This document shows positions 59,511 to 64,000 of a DNA stretch of 64,000 nt, one piece after another. Both the position numbers and the translations under genes were made by a program. Position 1 is the stretch's first letter; each line of letters opens with the position of its first letter. The DNA is from Diaporthe sp. PMI_573. Lineage: Eukaryota; Ascomycota; Sordariomycetes; Diaporthales; Diaporthaceae. The notes below the pieces were generated by a model that saw nothing but the letters and a program-made list of their open reading frames with translations, did not search any database and was not told the DNA's origin. The DNA is taken from assembly GCA_021399435.1 (NCBI GenBank), contig JAJTUP010000098.1, forward strand, positions 1 through 64,000. The letters are read 5' to 3'.

Positions 59511-60128
59511 ATGCCAGTTGGTTCTGCCAGTCCCGTCAGCGTCGATGATGATGCCGTGTCTGTTGTCAGCACCGGTACTTTCGTCTATGAAGACCCGTGG
59601 GAGGCAGCGGACTCTGACGCCGGTGATACCGATGTCTACACCAACAACGAAGGGACCATCCGCATGCCGGAACGAACTGCTGCCAAAATCCCAGTGCTTT
59701 CGGCCTCTGATACGATTGAATTTCGAAAGAGCTACGGACTCCGCATGATTATACCCACGCGCATTGGTAGGGTGGATAATGTTTGGAATACCACCAAGCA
59801 TCTTTTCAAGCAGTCAAAGCATTTGCGGCTGCAAATTCCCTTCAGGCCTAATGCTGTTCAGGGTGAAGAACGCGAGATCTTACTCAACGATGGCTCGAGT
59901 TGGGACATTGATGTCATTGCTCCTGCCTATGCCCCTGATGCTACTACAGAGGTGGCAAAGCCGTTTACGTGGAATATTGAGGGCTGCTTCCACCCCAACT
60001 TGGTCACATGGAGGCGCCAGGTGACGGATGATTCTTTTCGCCTCTCTGCGGGCCAGACCCGTCCGTCCACCGCAGTTGCCCAATTTTTCATCCCTGTGAA
60101 TGATGGCCTTCAAAACTACACCACGTGA
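59511..60128 (+). CDS. Uncharacterised protein (205 aa)
   Basis: An intact frame from an ATG (AATCATGCC) to a TGA. The product is acidic at the N-terminus (D-D-D, E-D-P-W-E-A-A-D-S-D), with a globular-looking middle (Y-G-L-R-M-I-I-P-T-R, F-R-P-N-A) and a W-N-I-E-G-C-F-H-P-N block. There are no transmembrane segments and no signal peptide. Composition and third-position GC look like a genuine host gene. I recognise no family. Confidence 0.5.
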   Translation: MPVGSASPVSVDDDAVSVVSTGTFVYEDPWEAADSDAGDTDVYTNNEGTIRMPERTAAKIPVLSASDTIEFRKSYGLRMIIPTRIGRVDNVWNTTKHLFKQSKHLRLQIPFRPNAVQGEEREILLNDGSSWDIDVIAPAYAPDATTEVAKPFTWNIEGCFHPNLVTWRRQVTDDSFRLSAGQTRPSTAVAQFFIPVNDGLQNYTT

Positions 60129-61332
60129 CCGCCGTTTCCGTTACTATCGTGACATCTTCCGAGGTACATAAAGGTAGTCACGTGACTTCGCCACACCCAG
60201 CATCTAAAAGAATGGCTCTTGTGAGCTTCGAAGAAGCTATCCACACAATATACAGTATTATATGTCGTCAAGTTTACTAAATTAGGAAAATACCGGTATT
60301 TTAGATTTATTGTACTTTTATCGCCCAATTCATTCTATACTATTATACGTACTTTGGTACGTACTATAATGTACTCACACGGCTTTAAACCTCTTTATAT
60401 GTACTTAATGGCGAGATCCCACGGAATTCCGTAGTGTCTCCAAACACTTTCTGCTGCTGTAGCCGTCATTATCAAGCGTTTTTTAAGCTCTGCTGGACCC
60501 CGAGCCCCGATATGTGGCAGAATCTAATTTCTTACACAAGTTCCGTACCTTGTGTTCACCCAATCAACTAACGGTTCCTACAATGTTTCAAAGACACTGA
60601 AACGACCATCGTGCAGGCCTGACCCGACTTTGACTCGCTAAACACACTTAATTAGCCCTAATTACGCTTGTTTTGCAATAGTAGAGCAATTGGTCGATTG
60701 ACTAATCGACGAAATTCGGCCGAATACTGCTTATTTGGTGCCCCAGAGCAAGTGGGAATAGCTTCATGGTGTAGCATGAAGAGTAATGTTGAGACCTTTT
60801 TTGTATGGCGAATACGTGTGAAATTAAAATTTGGGCACATGGGGACCCGCTGATTAGTTATGATTTTGGCGCAGCATCCGATTCTTTGGGCGCGAATATC
60901 CGCGTTCTCTTTTTAATACATTGTTTCGAGCCAGATCTGTGACGAGGAGACCATTTTGGGGAATAAGGCAAATGGACCCCTACCGAAACGTTGTCGTTTA
61001 GTGACAAGTTCTGGGAAATACCGAGCTTGTACTGTTAGTTCTGAGAGTGCGGGCTTTGAGGTAGTTATGGGGTAGTGTCTATATATCTATTTTAAGCATG
61101 GTCTAAATTTAACCTGCCCCCGAGTGCTTGACTAACGCATGTCTTCATAACCGCTAAAAGCTTATTGCTGTCCAGCAGGCAGATGTTACATATATAAAAT
61201 CCCGACTTCCTTTCAAAAATCCCTTAAAGACTTGTAATGCAATCTTTAAAACGAAAAGAATAGCCACATGTTACCTTGATTACTAATGTGGCGCCGATCT
61301 TATTTCAATCATCGATATACTTCTTGTTCAAC
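60129..61332. other. AT-rich intergenic stretch
   Basis: No gene supported. A TATATAAAA box at ~61193 may serve the next gene. Confidence 0.45.
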
Positions 61333-62172
61333 ATGTCCCGTATCGATTACCCATCTAAATTTGTGCGCTATACCACGACATATAGCAATGAATCCTCTAT
61401 CGAGACTGCAAGGGACCTTGTTAAATTTTGGACTGAGGCTGAAGACGACGATAGTAGTATACTTACGCCTATTGAGGCCAATACTATCAGAACGGTGCTC
61501 GGAAAGTCGAAGTCTGAGATGGAAGCCGAAATTAATTCTATGATGAGCATGGACATTGGATTTTTTGAGAATGTCAATATACAGCTTGAGTCTCTTACGG
61601 TATTCTGGGAACGCATCATGTTGATAAAGAGACGATTGGAATCTCTGAAACGACGGGACGAGGTTTGGCGCGGCGGGGGTAAACAGCACAAGTTCCGCGG
61701 TAAGGATGCAATGGATACGCAATGCTGCCTTCTCGGCCTTACTATCATCCCTCGACGCTTAAACATTGGTCTGTCAATGCTTCCAGTGGAGGATATGACC
61801 AGTTTCACAGAAGATGAGTCCAAGAGAGAGAGAGAGACCAAGAGATCTACCAGTCCAGGCAAAGCTTTTTTGAGGGACCCTTCCGAGGAGTCTGCTGCTG
61901 CCGAGGACTTAGCTTCTTCTGAGGAGTCTACTATATCGAAGAAGGGGGAGCACAGTGGGAGGAAGAATGCTAAGGGTAGTGCTAGGTCTAAGGTCGGACA
62001 TACACGACGGGAGGAAATAGAGAAGATTATAAAGAAGGAATTGGCTGGTCCTCTAGAAGATAAGTACTGGGAAGGAAAACTGCCAAAGGGGAAGCGCGGT
62101 GGAAGGAGTGTCAAGGATAGCACTACTGACAAGCAGCCTAAGTCTGCTGTTGCCGAGGACTCATCTTCTTAG
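61333..62172 (+). CDS. Uncharacterised protein with charged Ser/Lys-rich tail
   Basis: The open frame starts at 61276, but the ATG at 61333 (CAACATGTCC) has better context and gives 279 residues. Residues ~1-145 look globular and largely helical (T-A-R-D-L-V-K-F-W, I-E-A-N-T-I-R-T-V-L). The rest is highly charged, with Lys/Arg/Glu/Ser-rich tracts and a basic helix near R-R-E-E-I-E-K-I-I-K-K. It is likely nuclear or nucleic-acid associated on composition only. A TATATAAA box lies ~140 bp upstream. A transposase 5' fragment of the pogo type begins 71 bp downstream, so an origin within a mobile element cannot be excluded. Confidence 0.45.
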   Translation: MSRIDYPSKFVRYTTTYSNESSIETARDLVKFWTEAEDDDSSILTPIEANTIRTVLGKSKSEMEAEINSMMSMDIGFFENVNIQLESLTVFWERIMLIKRRLESLKRRDEVWRGGGKQHKFRGKDAMDTQCCLLGLTIIPRRLNIGLSMLPVEDMTSFTEDESKRERETKRSTSPGKAFLRDPSEESAAAEDLASSEESTISKKGEHSGRKNAKGSARSKVGHTRREEIEKIIKKELAGPLEDKYWEGKLPKGKRGGRSVKDSTTDKQPKSAVAEDSSS

Positions 62173-62242
62173 AAAACACGATATCTTTACGAGTGATCTT
62201 TTACTGTTCTCCAAACTTTATAAGCAAATCAATTAGACTATC

Positions 62243-62356
62243 ATGAAGCCGTATGCTAAAGTTGAGATACATGAAGCCCTTGATGCCATCGCAGATGGTA
62301 TACCGATTCGAGCTGCCGCTATGTACTGTAACTATAGACTTCTATTTCGGAATTAA
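62243..62356 (+). pseudogene. pogo transposase N-terminal fragment
   Basis: An ATG followed by M-K-P-Y-A-K-V-E-I-H-E-A-L and a G-I-P-I-R-x-A-A segment, matching the first ~27 residues of the intact transposase at 14093 (also preceded by ATC). Similarity stops at ~62325, where a different sequence is joined, and the frame closes at 62356. Confidence 0.7.
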
Positions 62357-63091
62357 ACTTCCGAATTTTTCTTCCAGGGCTAGGTCAGTTCTGTAACGGT
62401 AAAATACCCTACCGCGGCTACTGCGAGCTTGCTCAAATACCCAGGAAGTTAAGCCTAATTGTTTGAAAAAGAGATCAGGACACTTTGTGAAGTTGATATG
62501 CCATGTGCCAACCATACCAGGTACAGGGTAAAGGCTAGCAACTTGAGGCACTATTGCGTTTCTGTAGTAGAAAATTTGTGTTGATGGTTGTTGTGTGTCA
62601 GACATATGAAACACATCCGACCATGTACTACGCGATAGAGTCGTGCGTTTCTGTCCAGCGAGCGGCCTGTATGCGCTCTCGAGGCGGATGACAATGTTGG
62701 TGTTATTCAGATGGCATTCGGCCCTCTCCTCGACGTAAGTGTGATCTTGCAGGTACTCAAAAATACGACGATGACCATAAGGTAAGGAACGATGGCCGTC
62801 GTCATTGAAATCAAGATCCAACAGGACGAGGAAGACTCGTCTGGGAGTAACTCGATATAAGGACGGTAGGTCTTTCCCGATCAACACGGGATCAGCACCG
62901 GCGTTAAACATTGCATCGAGCCAGTCACCCTGCTTAAAAACTTTAAGCCAGACAAGAGAGTGTTGAAGCCCAGATGGACTAACTGGCAGGCCTGCTTGTT
63001 TAAGCTTTAGGCGGTCAAATGGTGTGCATTGGTCCCCAATGGCGAGAATGATCTCAACTGGCAGAGTTTTCCAGGACTTGGTGACTTCCAT
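62342..63091 (-). CDS. F-box-like protein (249 aa)
   Basis: An intact frame from an ATG at 63091. Residues 7-35 (W-K-T-L-P-V-E-I-I-L-A-I-G-D-Q-C) fit an F-box-like motif, through which such proteins join SCF ubiquitin ligases. Residues ~55-130 may be a degenerate repeat region (W-L-D-A-M-F-N-A-G-A-D-P resembles one ankyrin unit). The C-terminus is basic and aromatic. Fungal genomes hold many F-box/ankyrin proteins of this size. The gene's 3' end abuts the pogo N-terminal fragment, tail to tail, so the last residues may derive from the junction. Confidence 0.5.
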   Translation of the reverse strand: MEVTKSWKTLPVEIILAIGDQCTPFDRLKLKQAGLPVSPSGLQHSLVWLKVFKQGDWLDAMFNAGADPVLIGKDLPSLYRVTPRRVFLVLLDLDFNDDGHRSLPYGHRRIFEYLQDHTYVEERAECHLNNTNIVIRLESAYRPLAGQKRTTLSRSTWSDVFHMSDTQQPSTQIFYYRNAIVPQVASLYPVPGMVGTWHINFTKCPDLFFKQLGLTSWVFEQARSSRGRVFYRYRTDLALEEKFGSLIPK

Positions 63092-63493
63092 ATCTGATAC
63101 TTGATAGTGTTTGACTGAAGCAGTGGTGATGATACTGTATAGGACAACACATAATTACATGGAAGAGCGACAAATATATGCTGAAATCAAAATTTTAGAA
63201 GCCCCTCAGGTGAGATCATGTACTTCCGCCAGTATTACCATGACACAGATTCTGCAGGCTGATACTTTTGAGGGCCGAGGTACTTGTGAACCTATGTAAT
63301 TTTCCTTACCATCCACATAGAGGTGTTCCTGTACTATACGGTACTTGTGCAACTTATCAGTTGTAAGTAAAGGGGTAAGGTACTTTTAAATATTTCAGTA
63401 CTGTACATAGCACTTCCATGATTATTTCACAATATAACTACACAACCATAAAGCCCAACATACAAGGAAAGGATACACGATGTATCAGTCTCA
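63092..63493. other. AT-rich intergenic stretch with GTAC palindromes
   Basis: CAGTACTGTACA at ~63397-63408 and CTATACGGTACTTG at ~63336. No gene. Confidence 0.45.
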
Positions 63494-64000
63494 CGCGGGC
63501 GGTCTGAGCTGTGCCCTTCTAAATGGTCCATAGGGCTTCTAGATTCCTTAAGTGCCCTCATCGACTATTTCGACAAGTTTGACCGAGCCCAAGGCCACCC
63601 AGGTTCAGCCCCGCCACGCGCGACGACGCGGCAGCAAGCCAAGGCCTCTGCTGACAATTCCAAGCTGAAAGACCGCATTGCCCTTGCCCTCATAGAAGAA
63701 ATAGACACGAGGATCCAGCAAAAGACCAAGACGAGGCGGAAAGGCTCTGTATTGGTAGCCCACCCCCCAAAGAGGACTTATCTGACCCCTCACGACATCC
63801 AGGCAGTCCGTGACAAGCATGAGGTAAGTCGCAAAGGCAGCTCTCATGTCTCTGAAGAATACGAAGACGCAGAAGAAGATGACGGTGGGAGAGTAATTGT
63901 GGGAGAGGACGAGGGAGGGGATGATAGAGAAGAGGGGGCGGAATATAGTTCAGAAGACCAGCACGCTGAGGGAGAGGAGGACCTTGATCCCCCTCAAAAC
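63494..64000 (+). CDS. Partial open frame running off the right edge
   Basis: Plus-strand frame open from before 63494 to the end of the window without a stop and without an ATG. It encodes a neutral helical part (A-L-I-D-Y-F-D-K-F-D), a basic stretch (K-T-K-T-R-R-K-G) and a very acidic tail (E-E-Y-E-D-A-E-E-D-D). A GTAAGT donor-like site at ~63822 could end an exon. No family is recognised. Low-complexity acidic tails are common in nuclear proteins and in some transposon Gag-like proteins. Confidence 0.35.

Noticed and set aside
61368..62132. Minus-strand 254-codon frame opposite the 61333-62172 gene
   Set aside because: Ser/Leu-rich antisense of a Lys/Glu/Ser-rich coding region; no start context.

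Overview
The window looks like an accessory, transposon-rich and partly AT-rich compartment of a filamentous ascomycete (Pezizomycotina). The basis is short introns (47-118 bp) with GTAAGT/GTATGT donors and CTAAC/CTGAC-type branch points, fungus-restricted families (FunK1-type kinase module, Zn(II)2Cys6 regulator, RSC7-like protein, ferric-reductase-like protein), fungal hAT, pogo/Fot1, Tc1 and Ty1/copia elements, and stop codons that look like C-to-T repeat-induced point mutation (RIP). No rRNA, convincing tRNA, CRISPR or prokaryotic feature was seen. The species cannot be named.

Layout. 0-13 kb is mostly a graveyard: two facing hAT remnants (3.5-4.6 kb and 6.8-7.4 kb) around a cytochrome c1 heme lyase-like gene fragment, a pogo tail, a solo LTR and a Tc1-type fragment. 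13.9-15.8 kb holds one structurally complete pogo/Fot1 transposon with GC-rich terminal inverted repeats and a TA duplication. 16.7-19.1 kb is a multi-exon ferric-reductase-like gene with a solo LTR in its 5' part. 21.9-30.5 kb has small spliced genes, a frameshifted basic/acidic protein gene and relics of a C2H2 (FluG/DUF3435-like) protein and a kinase. 30.7-35.2 kb is an RSC7-like pseudogene apparently split by a ~3.3 kb element encoding a MYND finger and a Pif1-type helicase. 36-47 kb contains a third solo LTR, small host genes, an ankyrin/ZZ C-terminal fragment, a truncated FunK1 module, and two complete three-exon genes (a membrane protein and a Ser/Thr-rich probable secreted protein). 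48.9-53.5 kb is a Ty1/copia element truncated in reverse transcriptase. 54-60 kb has further pogo and hAT relics and a broken Zn2Cys6 gene. 59.5-64 kb holds three probable host genes (one F-box-like) and an ORF running off the end.

How parts relate. Transposons have inserted into host genes: a solo LTR in the reductase reading frame, the helicase element in the RSC7-like gene, and possibly copia upstream of a broken gene. Several insertions can be dated relative to their targets. The combination of ferric reductase-like gene, ankyrin/ZZ (NLR-type) tail and FluG/DUF3435-like finger recalls Starship cargo, but no captain recombinase was found.

The most unusual direct observation is in the copia element. 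The hexamer CGTACG and its five-base cores CGTAC/GTACG occur about 47 times over 4.4 kb, in all three codon phases, and then stop near the truncation.
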